Notes: generated from the sequence alone by a model not told the origin. A stretch of 64,000 nt of DNA from Marinobacter subterrani (GCF_001045555.1 NZ_LFBU01000001.1:62001-126000); one strand, 5' to 3'. Positions 1 through 10,866 are shown, numbered from the stretch's first letter. Numbers and translations are program-made.

Positions 1-589
1 CAATGGTCTTCATGCCGGCATTGCGGCCAGCCTCGATATCACGCTCGTGGTCGCCTACGTAGATACCGGTGCCCGGGGCCGTTCCCATCTGCTGGCAGGC
101 GAGGAGGAGGGCTTCCGGATGTGGCTTGCGCTGGGCGACGTGGTCGGGGCATACCAGAGTTGCGCAGCGGTCGGCCAGGTTCAGCGCCTTGACCAGCGGC
201 ACCGCGAACCGGGCCGGCTTGTTGGTGACGATACCCCAGGGGATACGCCGTTCTTCAAGCGTTCTGAGCAGCTCGTCCATGCCTTCGAACAGGGTGGTCT
301 CAATCGCCACGCCCGCATCGTAGAGGTCCAGAAACGCCGTGTGCTTTACCAGATAGTCCGGGTGCTCCGGCTCCAGCCCGAACCCCACCCGGATCATCGC
401 CCGGGCGCCATTGGAAACGGAGCGCCGAATCTGTTCGGCGGGCAGGGCGGGCAGGCCGTGCTGATGGCGCAACTGGTTCAGGCAACGGATAAAATCCGGC
501 GCCGTGTCGATCAGCGTTCCGTCCAGATCAAACAGGACCGCGGAAGTTTCCGGGGTGACTTGAGGGGCGGCTTCAGGCTTCACGGACAT
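1..589 (-). CDS. mupP: HAD-family sugar phosphatase, MupP/Gph type (3' end outside window)
   Basis: This is a haloacid dehalogenase phosphatase read from an ATG at 589; the C-terminus lies beyond base 1. The translation shows HAD motif I (FDLDGTLID, residues about 21-29), motif II (TNKP), the motif III lysine and motif IV (GDHERD), so the visible part looks catalytically complete. In Pseudomonas the gene directly after ubiG is mupP, an N-acetylmuramic acid 6-phosphate phosphatase of the peptidoglycan recycling route that feeds UDP-MurNAc synthesis. The same order here favours MupP over the older label phosphoglycolate phosphatase (gph); sequence alone cannot separate the two. The start overlaps the end of ubiG by 17 bases, so the two are probably translationally coupled. 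Confidence 0.85.
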   Translation of the reverse strand, partial: MSVKPEAAPQVTPETSAVLFDLDGTLIDTAPDFIRCLNQLRHQHGLPALPAEQIRRSVSNGARAMIRVGFGLEPEHPDYLVKHTAFLDLYDAGVAIETTLFEGMDELLRTLEERRIPWGIVTNKPARFAVPLVKALNLADRCATLVCPDHVAQRKPHPEALLLACQQMGTAPGTGIYVGDHERDIEAGRNAGMKTI

Positions 590-1289
590 CCCTGGCATGC
601 ATCAGGTAGTTCACATCGACATCCCGGCCCAGCTTGTACACCTTGGTAACGGGGTTATAGGTCATTCCGGTGAGTTCGCGGACATCCAGCCCGGCATGGC
701 GCAGGTGATCGGACATTTCCGACGGTCGGATAAATTTCTTCCACTCATGGGTTCCCTTGGGAAGCAGCCCGAGCACATATTCAGCGCCGACAATGGCAAA
801 CAGGAACGACTTGGGGTTGCGGTTGATCGTTGAGACGAACAGGTGGCCGCCGGGTTTCAGCATGCTGGCGCAGGCTTTGATAACCGAGGCCGGGTCGGGT
901 ACATGTTCCAGCATCTCCAGGCAGGTAACGACATCGTACTGTCCGGCATGGGCCTGGTCCTGGGCCAGTTCCTCGACGGTGATCTGGCGGTAGTCGACGC
1001 TGATCCCGGTTTCCATACCGTGTAGCCGGGCTACCGACAGTGGCGCCTCCCCCATGTCGATGCCGGTTACGTGGGCACCGCGCTGGGCCATGCCCTCGGA
1101 CAGCAGGCCGCCGCCGCAGCCGACGTCCAGCGCCCGCTTGCCGGCCAGGGAGACGCGCTCGTCGATATAGTTCAGGCGCAGGGGGTTGATGTCGTGTAAC
1201 GGCTTGAACTCGCTGGTCGGATCCCACCAGCGGCTGGCCAGGGCCTCGAATTTGGCGATCTCATTGCGGTCTACGTTCTGGTTTGTCAT
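573..1289 (-). CDS. ubiG: Ubiquinone biosynthesis O-methyltransferase UbiG
   Basis: SAM-dependent methyltransferase carrying out both O-methylation steps of ubiquinone synthesis. The SAM-binding glycine-rich motif is clear ([14 protein letters not shown]), followed by the acidic post-motifs and the UbiG-typical C-terminus ([22 protein letters not shown]). I chose the ATG at 1289, giving 238 residues, close to the 240 of E. coli UbiG; a TTG at 1313 would add eight residues that do not look conserved. The gene lies between mtaD (upstream on the same strand) and mupP (downstream, overlapping), so the three are probably one minus-strand operon. Confidence 0.95.
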   Translation of the reverse strand: MTNQNVDRNEIAKFEALASRWWDPTSEFKPLHDINPLRLNYIDERVSLAGKRALDVGCGGGLLSEGMAQRGAHVTGIDMGEAPLSVARLHGMETGISVDYRQITVEELAQDQAHAGQYDVVTCLEMLEHVPDPASVIKACASMLKPGGHLFVSTINRNPKSFLFAIVGAEYVLGLLPKGTHEWKKFIRPSEMSDHLRHAGLDVRELTGMTYNPVTKVYKLGRDVDVNYLMHARDVREA

Positions 1290-1324
1290 GGTTGCTTCTG
1301 CCTGGTGATTCAATAGAAAATCGG

Positions 1325-2662
1325 TTAGTCAGCCTGTCTGCGGATTCGTCCCGCCCAGTCGTCAACCCGGAGCATGAGATCGGCAACATCAATACGGGTA
1401 AGCCGGCCGTCCTGTACTTGTGGTACGCCGTTAATCCAGCTGTGGCTTACCGACCGGCCATGGTTGCTGTACACCAGGTGCGACGCCGGGTCGTAGACCG
1501 GTTGCAGGAACGGGTCGCTCAGATCGATGGCAATCAGGTCGGCCAGTTTTCCGGAAACCAGCGAGCCCAGTTCGTGATCCCGGCCAAGCGCTCTGGCCCC
1601 GTTGATGGTGGCCATTGCCAGTGCCCGATGGGCCGACACGGCAGCCGCGTCGCCGGCCACAACCTTGGCCACCATGGCGGCGGTGCGCAGTTCTCCGAAC
1701 AGGTCCAGGTCGTTGTTGCTGGCTGCACCGTCGGTGCCGATGGCGACGTTTACGCCGCTATCGAGCAGTTTCTGGACCGGGCAAAGGCCGCTGGCCAGCT
1801 TCAGGTTGGACTCCGGGCAATGGATAACCTGGGCGCCGGACTGCTGCAGCAGGCGGATGTCGCTGTCGTCGATCTGGGTCATGTGCACGCACTGGGTCTC
1901 CGGGCGCAACATGCCAAGCTCAGCCAGTCGGGCCGTGGGGCGCCTGCCCTGCTTTTCAGTGGCTTCCTCAACCTCGAAAGCGGTTTCATGCAGGTGTATC
2001 TGGATCCGGGCGCCAGTGGCCTCGGACAGCCGGACGGCCTCGGCCATGGGGCCATCAGAGACCGTGTAGGGCGCATGGGGGCCAATGGCAGGCATGATAT
2101 AGCCATCGTTTTTCCAGGTATCGATAAAGGCGGCGCCCTTGCTCAGATATTCTTCCGGGCCGGAACCCCAGATAGTGGGGAAATCCAGTAACGGGAAACA
2201 GATCTGGGCGCGCATGCCAGCATCGCAGGCAACCTGTGCGGCAATCTCTGGGAAAAAATACATGTCCGAGAAGGTGGTCGTGCCTGTGCGCAACATTTCC
2301 GCCATGGCCAACTGGGTGCCGTCGGCAATGAACTGTTGGCTGATGTGGCGGCCCTCGGCCGGCCAGATGTGGTCGTTCAGCCAGGTCATCAGTGGCAGGT
2401 CGTCCGCCATGCCCCGGAAGAGCGTCATCGCCGCGTGGCCGTGCATATTGATCAGGCCGGGCATAACGACATGATGTGGCAGATCAACGGTTTCACGGGT
2501 TCTGAACTCCCGGTTTGCCTGCGCCTGGGGAATAACCGCGGCAATCCGGTTTCCCTGGATGATCACGGCCTGGTTGTCGAGCACTGTGGCCGCCGGTTCA
2601 ATCGGAATCAGCCAGCGTGCGTTGATGCGAATATCGGCTGCGGTGATGGTATCTGCCGTCAT
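1325..2662 (-). CDS. mtaD: 5'-methylthioadenosine/S-adenosylhomocysteine deaminase (TRZ/ATZ amidohydrolase)
   Basis: Metal-dependent amidohydrolase of the cytosine-deaminase/TRZ-ATZ group, 445 residues from the ATG at 2662. Metal ligands are visible as HGH (His74, His76), the HLHE segment (223-226) and the aspartate in [12 protein letters not shown] (Asp311). In Pseudomonas aeruginosa the equivalent gene (PA3170), also between mtnA and ubiG, encodes an enzyme that deaminates methylthioadenosine to methylthioinosine. Divergence from mtnA supports the same role here. The open frame continues about 115 codons upstream of 2662, but that extension overlaps the divergent mtnA and does not resemble the family. 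A promoter with -35 TTGCCA and -10 TATAAC lies just upstream. Confidence 0.9.
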   Translation of the reverse strand: MTADTITAADIRINARWLIPIEPAATVLDNQAVIIQGNRIAAVIPQAQANREFRTRETVDLPHHVVMPGLINMHGHAAMTLFRGMADDLPLMTWLNDHIWPAEGRHISQQFIADGTQLAMAEMLRTGTTTFSDMYFFPEIAAQVACDAGMRAQICFPLLDFPTIWGSGPEEYLSKGAAFIDTWKNDGYIMPAIGPHAPYTVSDGPMAEAVRLSEATGARIQIHLHETAFEVEEATEKQGRRPTARLAELGMLRPETQCVHMTQIDDSDIRLLQQSGAQVIHCPESNLKLASGLCPVQKLLDSGVNVAIGTDGAASNNDLDLFGELRTAAMVAKVVAGDAAAVSAHRALAMATINGARALGRDHELGSLVSGKLADLIAIDLSDPFLQPVYDPASHLVYSNHGRSVSHSWINGVPQVQDGRLTRIDVADLMLRVDDWAGRIRRQAD

Positions 2663-2721
2663 TAACCCTGCCTTACAGCGATTGGCGCGGTGCGGCCGCG
2701 CCATGGAAATGTAGCGGGCAA

Positions 2722-2758
2722 GTATAACCGTTATACTGGCGGTTTTCAGCGCTGGCAA
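2722..2758 (-). promoter_or_regulatory. Predicted mtaD promoter with a palindromic -10 shared with the mtnA side
   Basis: Read on the minus strand, TTGCCA (2758-2753) and TATAAC (2735-2730) are separated by 17 bases, a good sigma-70 match. The -10 is embedded in a perfect 15-base palindrome, GTATAACCGTTATAC (2722-2736), so the plus strand also carries TATAAC (2723-2728) facing mtnA, though without a good -35. A second hairpin (GGCGCGG, 5-base loop, CCGCGCC, 2684-2702) lies between the palindrome and mtaD. Prediction only. Confidence 0.5.
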
Positions 2759-2773
2759 AGCGGAGCAATTTTC

Positions 2774-3841
2774 ATGGCAGAATCCCCGAAACCATCTTCC
2801 TCCGGACGCAGTATTGGCACGTTTGCGATGCGCTGGCATGGCAACAGCCTGGAGCTGCTCGACCAACGCCTGCTGCCCGGAGAAGAACACTGGATCACCC
2901 TTGAGGGCGCCGCCGGTGTGGCCCAGAGCATTCGGGATATGGTAGTGCGTGGCGCTCCCGCCATCGGCATCAGCGCGGCATACGGTGTTGCTCTGGCAGC
3001 ACGGCATGCCGGCGGGGGTGACTGGAAAGCGGAAATCAAACAGGCCATCCGGGAGCTGGCGGCCTCACGCCCGACGGCAGTCAATCTGTTCTGGGCGCTG
3101 CAGCGAATGGAGCAGGTATTCCATGAGTGCCACTCCCTGGCGGAGGCGGTGAAGCGGCTGGACCAGGAGGCGGTGGCGATTCACCAGGAGGATCTGGCGG
3201 CCAATATTGCCATGGCGGACCATGCCCTGGAATTCATGGCGCCGGCCAGCCCCATATCGGTACTCACGCACTGCAACACCGGCGCCCTGGCCACCGGCGG
3301 CTACGGGACAGCTTTGGGGGTCATCCGCCGGCTGCACGAGGAGAAGTTGCTGAAAAACGTTTTTGCCGATGAAACCCGGCCCTGGCTTCAGGGCAGCCGT
3401 CTGACAGCCTGGGAGCTGGCCCGGGATGGTATCCCGGTAACATTGAATGCCGATGGCGCGGCGGCGGCGATCATGGCCCGGAAAAACGTGCGTTGGGTGA
3501 TTGTGGGCGCGGATCGGATTACCGCCAACGGGGATGTCGCCAACAAGATTGGTACCTATAGCCTGGCGGTTCTGGCCCGTCATCACAAAGTGGGCTTCAT
3601 GGTGGTGGCGCCCTCAAGCACCGTGGATATGTCCCTGGCTTCGGGCTCGGACATCCCCATTGAGGAGCGGGAAGGCCTTGAGGTGCGGGAGATACGGGGG
3701 ATTCCGCTGGCCCCTGCAGGCGTCAGGGTGTTTAACCCGGTGTTTGATGTAACACCGGCCAGCCTGATTGACGCCATCGTTACCGAAAAGGGCGTGGTGC
3801 ATAACCCCAATATTACCGGTATGCGGGCGCTATTTGGCTGA
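2774..3841 (+). CDS. mtnA: S-methyl-5-thioribose-1-phosphate isomerase MtnA
   Basis: Converts 5-methylthioribose-1-phosphate to 5-methylthioribulose-1-phosphate in methionine salvage. It belongs to the eIF2B-related aldose-ketose isomerases. The family signature [12 protein letters not shown], the catalytic cysteine in [13 protein letters not shown] (Cys167) and the aspartate in [14 protein letters not shown] (Asp247) are present. The start chosen (2774, 355 residues) follows a GGAG eight bases upstream; the open frame runs 28 codons further up without family resemblance. It is divergent from mtaD, which acts two steps earlier, and its last 12 bases overlap the convergent HTH gene. Confidence 0.95.
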   Translation: MAESPKPSSSGRSIGTFAMRWHGNSLELLDQRLLPGEEHWITLEGAAGVAQSIRDMVVRGAPAIGISAAYGVALAARHAGGGDWKAEIKQAIRELAASRPTAVNLFWALQRMEQVFHECHSLAEAVKRLDQEAVAIHQEDLAANIAMADHALEFMAPASPISVLTHCNTGALATGGYGTALGVIRRLHEEKLLKNVFADETRPWLQGSRLTAWELARDGIPVTLNADGAAAAIMARKNVRWVIVGADRITANGDVANKIGTYSLAVLARHHKVGFMVVAPSSTVDMSLASGSDIPIEEREGLEVREIRGIPLAPAGVRVFNPVFDVTPASLIDAIVTEKGVVHNPNITGMRALFG

Positions 3842-4570
3842 GGGGTTCCTGGTTGAGGAGGCCTTTTCCTCGTAAGCCGCCCGCAGCTCCTCCACCTGCC
3901 GTTCCTGCTCTTCGACAAAGTGCAGGGACATCTCGAAACTGTGGCGCGTGAATTCCAGTACCTTCTGGAAGCCTTCGTCTGAAAGGGTGCGGGCGTCGTC
4001 ATGCCGGCGAAAGATATTGATGAATTCCCGTTCGCGTTCAAACTGCAGTGGCAGCCTTGCCACCCCCCAGTCGTTCAGAAGCTGCCAGACTTCGGGGTTG
4101 TAGTTGCGCGTGGTGCGCATGATGAACGGGATGGGATCGTTCCGGGCGATGAGGGCGGCGAGCCGGAGAATCAGTTCGAAGGAGAGGGTGGCGGTGCCGT
4201 TCTCAATGGCCTCCAGTACCGATTTATCACGGAGGTTCAGGGCCTCGCTCATTTCCGAAAGCGTGAGCCCGGCCACTTCCCGGATATCCTTCAGGGATTG
4301 GCCCGCCGTCAGCATGGCCCTGAGCTGATCCTGTGAGTTGATCAGGGCCCGGCCTACCCGAAGAGACCTGTCCGTGGCTTTTACTCCGAACCGGAGCGCC
4401 GAACCGGTCAGGCTGGCCAGCCGGTCAAGCAGCCCCTCCGGCCCGGGTTCCTGTGCCGGGGGCTTTTCCAGACCTTCAACTTCTTCAAGGGATCGCATGG
4501 CATGCAGGGCGTCCAGGAGCATATCCTGGAGTGCTTTTGCCCTGTGCCGGTTGTCTTCCCTGTCAGTCAT
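3830..4570 (-). CDS. Helix-turn-helix (XRE-like) protein of unknown target
   Basis: A 246-residue cytoplasmic protein. An XRE-type helix-turn-helix is visible at about residues 88-135 ([19 protein letters not shown] then the recognition segment and SVLEAIENG). It is flanked by a charged N-terminus and a C-terminal region of about 100 residues rich in Glu and Arg that is predicted helical. It lies 19 bases after the end of prc on the same strand, so it is likely cotranscribed with the protease. Its 3' end overlaps mtnA by 12 bases, tail to tail. I do not recognise a named regulator, and the target is unknown. It could regulate envelope or membrane-lipid genes, but nothing here shows that. Confidence 0.75.
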   Translation of the reverse strand: MTDREDNRHRAKALQDMLLDALHAMRSLEEVEGLEKPPAQEPGPEGLLDRLASLTGSALRFGVKATDRSLRVGRALINSQDQLRAMLTAGQSLKDIREVAGLTLSEMSEALNLRDKSVLEAIENGTATLSFELILRLAALIARNDPIPFIMRTTRNYNPEVWQLLNDWGVARLPLQFEREREFINIFRRHDDARTLSDEGFQKVLEFTRHSFEMSLHFVEEQERQVEELRAAYEEKASSTRNPSAK

Positions 4571-4589
4571 TGAAATGGCTGGCCTTTTT

Positions 4590-6752
4590 CTAGGGGCTGG
4601 AGGTGACTGCGGGCGTCTGTGCAGCCAGTTGCTGTGGGGTCAGGATAGATGCCATGCGGCTATTCAGGTCGAGCATGTCCGCCATGATCTGGCCGCCCTC
4701 GCGAATAATGAAATCCACCTCGTCGTCGGTCGAGGCCAGATCCGCGGCTTGCTGATCCTGCCAGTCTTCAAGCGCCTCAAGTGACTCGAACGGCGGCTTC
4801 CCGTCGAGCTCGCGCCGGGCATTGGCAATCGCCAGGCGCGTGCGTTCGATCTGTTCGTACTCTTCCCGACGCTCATTCAGATTCAGGCTGACTCTGTCTG
4901 TGGCACGCTGTTTGGTCAGGAAGTCAATTTCCTTCTGCAGCAGGCTGAATTCAGGGCTGGTGGCAAAACGCTGGTCATGGCGCTGCCGGAGTTCATCAAT
5001 GATGCTGCTGAAATCGTAGTACCGGGTGTGGGGCACCGCCTCGATCTGATCCCAGGGCAGGGCATGCTCGAGCGCGTCCTCACCGATGCGGGTCTTGTCG
5101 ATGCGGGAGGGAATCTCGATATCGGGAATCACGCCCTTGTGCTGGGTTGAACCGCCGGATACCCGGTAGAACTTCGATTGGGTGATTTTGAGCTGACCAT
5201 GATTCAACGGGCGAACGGCCTGAACCGTGCCCTTGCCGAAGGTCTGCGATCCGACCACCAGCCCGCGGCCATAGTCCTGAATGGCCCCTGCGAAAATCTC
5301 TGACGCCGAGGCGCTCATCCGGTTGGTGAGAACCACCAGCGGGCCGGCGTAGGCGACGGAGGGATCCTCGTCAACCAGCACCTGAACGTCATTGTTGGCG
5401 TTGCGGATCTGCACGGTCGGGCCCTTGTCAATGAACAGGCCGACCATGTCATTGGCCTCATGCAGAGCGCCGCCACCATTATTGCGCAGGTCGATCACCA
5501 GTCCGTCGACACCTTCGGCTTTCAGTTGCGTAATCAGTTCGCGGACGTCGCGGGTTGTGCTCTTGTAGTTGGGGTCACCGGCCTGCATGGCCTGGAAATC
5601 CGCATAGAAAGTCGGAATGGTAATGACACCGATGGTGTATTCCTTGCCGCCCCGCTGCAGATGCAGGGTGTCCTTGCTGGCGCTCTGTTCTTCCAGCTTT
5701 ACCTCATCGCGGGTGATGGCGATGGTTTCGGTCATGGTTTCATCGGAGGCCGTCGCCGGAATCACTTCGAGGGTGACGCTCGAGTTACGTGGGCCGCGGA
5801 TCAGGTCCACAACTTCGTCAAGGCGCCAGCCGATCACGTTCACGGGCTTTTCGCCTTCCTGAGCCACTGACACAATCCGATCCGCAGGTTGCAGTTCACC
5901 CTGCTTGGAGGCCGGGCCGCCGGGTACCAGCCGGACGACCTTGGTGTATTCGTTATCGGACTGGAGAACCGCACCGATCCCCTCCAGGGAAAGGCTCATG
6001 TTGATGTTGAAGTTCTCGGAGGTACGCGGCGAGAAATACGAGGTGTGCGGATCCCACATACCGGTAAATGCGTTCATATAGGCCTGAAACGCATCCTCGC
6101 TCCGGGCCTGGTAGGCGCGCTTAAGCTGCCCTTCGTAACGGCGGAGCAGGGTATCTGCAATCGCCTCGTCCTTGGTACCACTCAGTCGCTGTGCCAGGAC
6201 GGCATTCTTGATGCGCTTGCGCCAGAGTTCATCCAGGGCCTTGGAATCGGCTACCCAGTCGGCTTCCGAACGGTCGACCAGAATGCTTTCGTTCTCAGTG
6301 AAATCGAGCTTGTCGATGCCATTCTCGATAACACCAATGGCAAACTTCAGCCGTTCAATGACTCGCTGCTGGACCAGGTTATAGATATCGAACCCGGGCT
6401 GTAACTGGCCGGTTTTCAGGGCTGAACCCAACTGGCCCTTGATCTGGTCGAACTTTTCAATGTCCGCTTTGGTCAGGTAAATCCGCTGGCCGTCGAGGTA
6501 GTCCAGATAGGCTTCAAACACGTTAGCGGACAGCTCATCGCTGATGTTCAGATCCCGGAAATGGGTGAACTGCAGCTGACGGGCAATCAGGATATTTGCC
6601 CGTGCCTGCTCAATGGTCGGTGCCACCGGCTCGTAGACCGAGGCTGGATCCACCTTGGCTTGCAGTCCAAGCGGCGTCGAGAGCAACAGGGCAACGGTGA
6701 TTGCCCGGCATACTCCGCCCCGGATGTTCGGAACCGGAGAGCGACGGGCCAT
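4590..6752 (-). CDS. prc: Carboxy-terminal (tail-specific) processing protease Prc, S41 family
   Basis: Periplasmic serine protease that trims C-termini of envelope proteins, for example peptidoglycan hydrolases and their regulators. From the ATG at 6752 (GGAAA upstream) it has 720 residues, similar in architecture to E. coli Prc (682). A signal peptide ends near residue 31 (STPLGLQA). A PDZ domain spans about 255-340 and the S41 core follows. The catalytic dyad is Ser482 in SASASEIFAGA with Lys507 in QTFGKGTVQ, at the 25-residue spacing of the family. A Prc-type C-terminal helical domain completes it. The open frame extends 67 codons upstream, but that part has no signal-like character. The HTH gene follows after 19 bases. 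Confidence 0.93.
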   Translation of the reverse strand: MARRSPVPNIRGGVCRAITVALLLSTPLGLQAKVDPASVYEPVAPTIEQARANILIARQLQFTHFRDLNISDELSANVFEAYLDYLDGQRIYLTKADIEKFDQIKGQLGSALKTGQLQPGFDIYNLVQQRVIERLKFAIGVIENGIDKLDFTENESILVDRSEADWVADSKALDELWRKRIKNAVLAQRLSGTKDEAIADTLLRRYEGQLKRAYQARSEDAFQAYMNAFTGMWDPHTSYFSPRTSENFNINMSLSLEGIGAVLQSDNEYTKVVRLVPGGPASKQGELQPADRIVSVAQEGEKPVNVIGWRLDEVVDLIRGPRNSSVTLEVIPATASDETMTETIAITRDEVKLEEQSASKDTLHLQRGGKEYTIGVITIPTFYADFQAMQAGDPNYKSTTRDVRELITQLKAEGVDGLVIDLRNNGGGALHEANDMVGLFIDKGPTVQIRNANNDVQVLVDEDPSVAYAGPLVVLTNRMSASASEIFAGAIQDYGRGLVVGSQTFGKGTVQAVRPLNHGQLKITQSKFYRVSGGSTQHKGVIPDIEIPSRIDKTRIGEDALEHALPWDQIEAVPHTRYYDFSSIIDELRQRHDQRFATSPEFSLLQKEIDFLTKQRATDRVSLNLNERREEYEQIERTRLAIANARRELDGKPPFESLEALEDWQDQQAADLASTDDEVDFIIREGGQIMADMLDLNSRMASILTPQQLAAQTPAVTSSP

Positions 6753-6974
6753 AATATTTTCCGCAATGGTCATACATGCATACCTGACGGTGTTGGGCAG
6801 AAAAGCACGGCTGAGACACTTTTTCTGACCGTGAACGATAGATTTATTGTAGGCAAGCGCTACACCTGTTGCCATAGGCAGCGAGTATCGGTTCGTGACA
6901 ATCTGTCCATGAAGCCGGCAGGTTGGTAACCGGGAAACTGCATGTCGTCGCAATCTGCATGACGGGCAAGGGGG

Positions 6975-7004
6975 CGCCGGAAGGGAGTGTCGCGCCTCCC
7001 GGCG
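6975..7004 (-). terminator. Weak hairpin just after the fadJ stop
   Basis: On the minus strand a 10-pair GC-rich stem (CGCCGGGAGG with CCTTCCGGCG) begins nine bases after the FadJ-like stop codon. There is no real U-tract after it, so it may slow or protect the 3' end rather than terminate efficiently. Confidence 0.35.
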
Positions 7005-7012
7005 TGATGCCT

Positions 7013-9163
7013 TCAGGCGAATACCGAGTTGCTCTCGGCTTTCTCCAGCAGCAGCCTGGGTGGCGTAAATCGTTCACCATAGAGGCGGGCAAGTTCTGTT
7101 GCCCGTTCTGTGAACGCTCTCACGCCATATTGGTTAATAAATTGTATAGCGCCCCCGGTCCACGGGGCGTAGCCAATGCCAAAAATACTGCCGATGTTGG
7201 CGTCTTCCACCGTGCGCAACACGCCTTCCTCGAGACAGCGGACCGTTTCAATAGCCTGGATGAACAAAATACGATCTTTGAGTTCCTGGAGTTCAACGTT
7301 CCGGGCCCTGTCGACATCGACAAACCGTTTTTCCAGCTCGGGCCAGAGGTGTTTCTTGCCGTTGGCCGGGTAATCATAGAACCCTGCACCTGCCGCTTTA
7401 CCCTTGCGGCCGTGCTCGTTAACCATCGCATCAATTACGGCTTCCGCCGGGTGGGCGTTCCATTTACGGCCTGAGGCATCGGTGTCCTTCATGCTCTGGT
7501 CCCGGATGTGCTGCATGAGGGTCAAGCTGACTTCGTCGGAAATGGCCAGCGGGCCCACAGGCATGCCTGCGAGCAACCCGGCGTTTTCAATACTGGAGGG
7601 GTGAATGCCTTCCCCGAGCATGCAGATACCTTCGTTGACAAAGGTGCCGAAGACCCGGGAGGTAAAGAAGCCCCGGCTGTCATTCACCACAACGGGGATC
7701 TTGCCGATCTGCTGCACGTAATCGAACGAGCGTGCCAGGGTTTCATTGGAGGTTTTTTCACCGACAATGATTTCCACCAGTTGCATTTTATCCACCGGTG
7801 AGAAGAAATGCAGGCCGATGAAGTTCTCAGGTTTTGCCGAGGCGCCCGCAAGCTGGGTAATGGGGATGGTGGAAGTGTTAGACGCAAAAATGCCGTTGGC
7901 AGCGAGTTTCGGCTCGGACTCCCGGGTTACTGTGGCCTTCAGCTCGCTGTCTTCGAATACCGCCTCGATAACCAGATCGCAGCCTTCCAGATCGTCCGCG
8001 GAATCCGTGGCTTTGATGCGGCCCAGGATTTCTGCTTTTTGGTCTTCGGTCATCCGGCCACGGCTGACCCTCTTGGCCAACAGTTTCTCGGAGTAGCTTT
8101 TGCCTTTCTCGGCATTTTCCACGGAGACGTCTTTCAACACCACGTTGATACCGCGTGTGGCCGTGGAATAGGCAATGCCTGCGCCCATCATGCCGGCACC
8201 CAGCACACCTACCTTGCGGAAGGTTTCTTTTTCAACGCCGTCGGGACGGCTGCCGCCTGCCTTGATTGCGTTCAACTGGAACCAGAAGGTGCCGGTCATG
8301 TTCTTGGCGACCGGGCCGATCACCAGTTCGGCAAAATACCGGGTTTCGATCAGGCTACCGTTGTCGAAATCCACCTGGGCACCTTCGACTGCGGCGGAGA
8401 GGATGCGCTCCGGCGCCGGATAGCAGCCTCTGGTTTTCTGCTTCAGCATGGCTGGGGCGATGGCCAGCTTCTGGGCCATGGCGGGATGGTGAGGCGCGCC
8501 GCCGGGGAATTTGAAGCCCTTCTGGTCCCAGGGCTGCTGGCATTTGGGGTTGGCGTCAATGAATGCCCGGGCCCTGGTAATCAGGTCGTCGGCAGAATCT
8601 GCCAGCTCGTCAACGATGCCGGCCTTGAGGGCGGCTTTCGGATTTACCTTCTTGCCCTCCATCAGGAACGGGAAGGCGGCCTCCAGGCCAATCATCCGGG
8701 GCAGTCGCTGGGTGCCGCCACCGCCGGGCAGCAGGCCCAGTGTCACTTCCGGCAGGCCCAGTTGAATGCTGTCGTCGTCAATGGCGATGCGGTGGTGACA
8801 GGCCAGGGCGATCTCAAGCCCGCCGCCCAGGGCAGAGCCGTTAATGGCGGCAACTACCGGTTTGCCGCTGGTCTCGAGAAAGCGCATGTCGGCTTTCAGG
8901 CTGTTGACCATGTCTTCAAAGGTCTGGGCATCCTCCCGGCTAACCTTGTGCAGCTCGTTCAGATCGCCGCCGGCGAAGAAGGTCTTCTTGGCTGACGCAA
9001 TGATCACGCCCCGTATACTGTCCAGGTCGCCTTTGACCTTTGCGGCGGTTTCCGAGAGGGCTTCCCGGAAAGCGGCATTCATGGTGTTGGCGGACTGGCC
9101 GGGCATGTCGATGGTGAGGGTCAGGATCTGGTCTGAACCCAGTTCGTAACGGATGGCGCTCAT
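7013..9163 (-). CDS. fadJ: FadJ-like bifunctional enoyl-CoA hydratase / 3-hydroxyacyl-CoA dehydrogenase
   Basis: Multifunctional beta-oxidation alpha subunit, 716 residues from the ATG at 9163, which has a good AAGGAG. The N-terminal crotonase domain carries both catalytic glutamates (GGGLEIALA and LPEVTLGLLPGGGG). The NAD-binding Rossmann motif follows (GVLGAGMMGAGIA), then the dehydrogenase histidine segment (LHFFSPVDKMQLVEII) and the C-terminal dehydrogenase domain. The thiolase gene ends 29 bases upstream on the same strand, so the pair should form an alpha/beta complex as in E. coli FadIJ and the Pseudomonas PA1736-PA1737 pair. The FadJ name rests on length and layout; a FadB-type label is possible. 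Confidence 0.9.
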   Translation of the reverse strand: MSAIRYELGSDQILTLTIDMPGQSANTMNAAFREALSETAAKVKGDLDSIRGVIIASAKKTFFAGGDLNELHKVSREDAQTFEDMVNSLKADMRFLETSGKPVVAAINGSALGGGLEIALACHHRIAIDDDSIQLGLPEVTLGLLPGGGGTQRLPRMIGLEAAFPFLMEGKKVNPKAALKAGIVDELADSADDLITRARAFIDANPKCQQPWDQKGFKFPGGAPHHPAMAQKLAIAPAMLKQKTRGCYPAPERILSAAVEGAQVDFDNGSLIETRYFAELVIGPVAKNMTGTFWFQLNAIKAGGSRPDGVEKETFRKVGVLGAGMMGAGIAYSTATRGINVVLKDVSVENAEKGKSYSEKLLAKRVSRGRMTEDQKAEILGRIKATDSADDLEGCDLVIEAVFEDSELKATVTRESEPKLAANGIFASNTSTIPITQLAGASAKPENFIGLHFFSPVDKMQLVEIIVGEKTSNETLARSFDYVQQIGKIPVVVNDSRGFFTSRVFGTFVNEGICMLGEGIHPSSIENAGLLAGMPVGPLAISDEVSLTLMQHIRDQSMKDTDASGRKWNAHPAEAVIDAMVNEHGRKGKAAGAGFYDYPANGKKHLWPELEKRFVDVDRARNVELQELKDRILFIQAIETVRCLEEGVLRTVEDANIGSIFGIGYAPWTGGAIQFINQYGVRAFTERATELARLYGERFTPPRLLLEKAESNSVFA

Positions 9164-9192
9164 AATCGGTTCTCCTTGAAAAGTGGACGGGG

Positions 9193-10401
<1,209 letters not shown>

Positions 10402-10491
10402 TGCCTGTCCTCTGGTGATGTTGCTTTCTGGATTGTCTGATCAATGACTCAACCATAGCCGGTTGCAGCAGCGGCGGGTAATGACGCTGGC

Positions 10492-10508
10492 TGCCAATCG
10501 CATTGGCA
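10492..10508. promoter_or_regulatory. Palindrome TGCCAAT-CGC-ATTGGCA, possible operator
   Basis: A perfect 7-base inverted repeat with a 3-base centre lies in the divergent region between the thiolase start (10401) and the ComFB-like start (10590). It is 91 bases from the beta-oxidation operon, a plausible place for a repressor site. It does not match the FadR or PsrA consensus that I know. Confidence 0.35.
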
Positions 10509-10589
10509 AAATTGCTCATGAACCATGACAAGCGGACGGGTGACTTCTATGGTGATAGAAACCGCAGACGAATTCAGGAGGCGCGAGCC

Positions 10590-10853
10590 ATGTCTCTGCG
10601 AGATGCAATCGACAATTTCTACGAGCGACTGGTGGTGGATGCGATCGACGCGACCCGGGAGGAGGCCGACACCGCAGATTTTCTCACCGATGTGATGTGT
10701 GTGGCCCTGAACCGCCTGCCCACGCGTTATTACCGCCACTCCATCGATATGATGTTCTATCTGGGGGATGAAGAATTGAAGGAGATGAAGCAGAAATCCC
10801 TGGCCGCCGTGAAGGACGCCAGGGGTTTCGTCAGAGGGCATCAGCGGGAGTGA
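10590..10853 (+). CDS. ComFB-family late-competence-like protein
   Basis: A small cytoplasmic protein of 87 residues matching the ComFB family (AIDNFYERLVVDAIDAT, then CVALNRLPTRYYRHSIDM). The function of this family is poorly known; it was named after a Bacillus competence operon, and some members in other bacteria are reported to bind cyclic nucleotides. I chose the ATG at 10590 because AGGAGG lies eight bases upstream; the frame is open to 10503, adding 29 residues without family resemblance. No other competence gene is nearby. It converges on the DUF349 gene 13 bases away. Confidence 0.75.
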   Translation: MSLRDAIDNFYERLVVDAIDATREEADTADFLTDVMCVALNRLPTRYYRHSIDMMFYLGDEELKEMKQKSLAAVKDARGFVRGHQRE

Positions 10854-10866
10854 CCCGCTGAATCTT
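10841..10866 (+). terminator. Weak hairpin at the comFB end
   Basis: TCAGCGGG (10841-10848) pairs perfectly with CCCGCTGA (10854-10861) around a 5-base loop that contains the stop codon. Only ATCTTT follows, so termination strength is uncertain. It sits between two convergent genes. Confidence 0.4.

Noticed and set aside
1283..2191. A 302-codon open frame on the plus strand opposite mtaD
   Set aside because: It is the antisense shadow of a well-recognised amidohydrolase. Long antisense frames are expected in GC-rich DNA, and it has no recognisable domains.
2662..3007. N-terminal extension of mtaD to 3007
   Set aside because: The extra 115 residues overlap the divergent mtnA gene and its promoter and lack amidohydrolase similarity; the ATG at 2662 gives the family length.
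7808..8995. A 395-codon plus-strand frame opposite the fadJ-like gene
   Set aside because: Antisense shadow; the minus-strand product has intact catalytic motifs and a good ribosome binding site.
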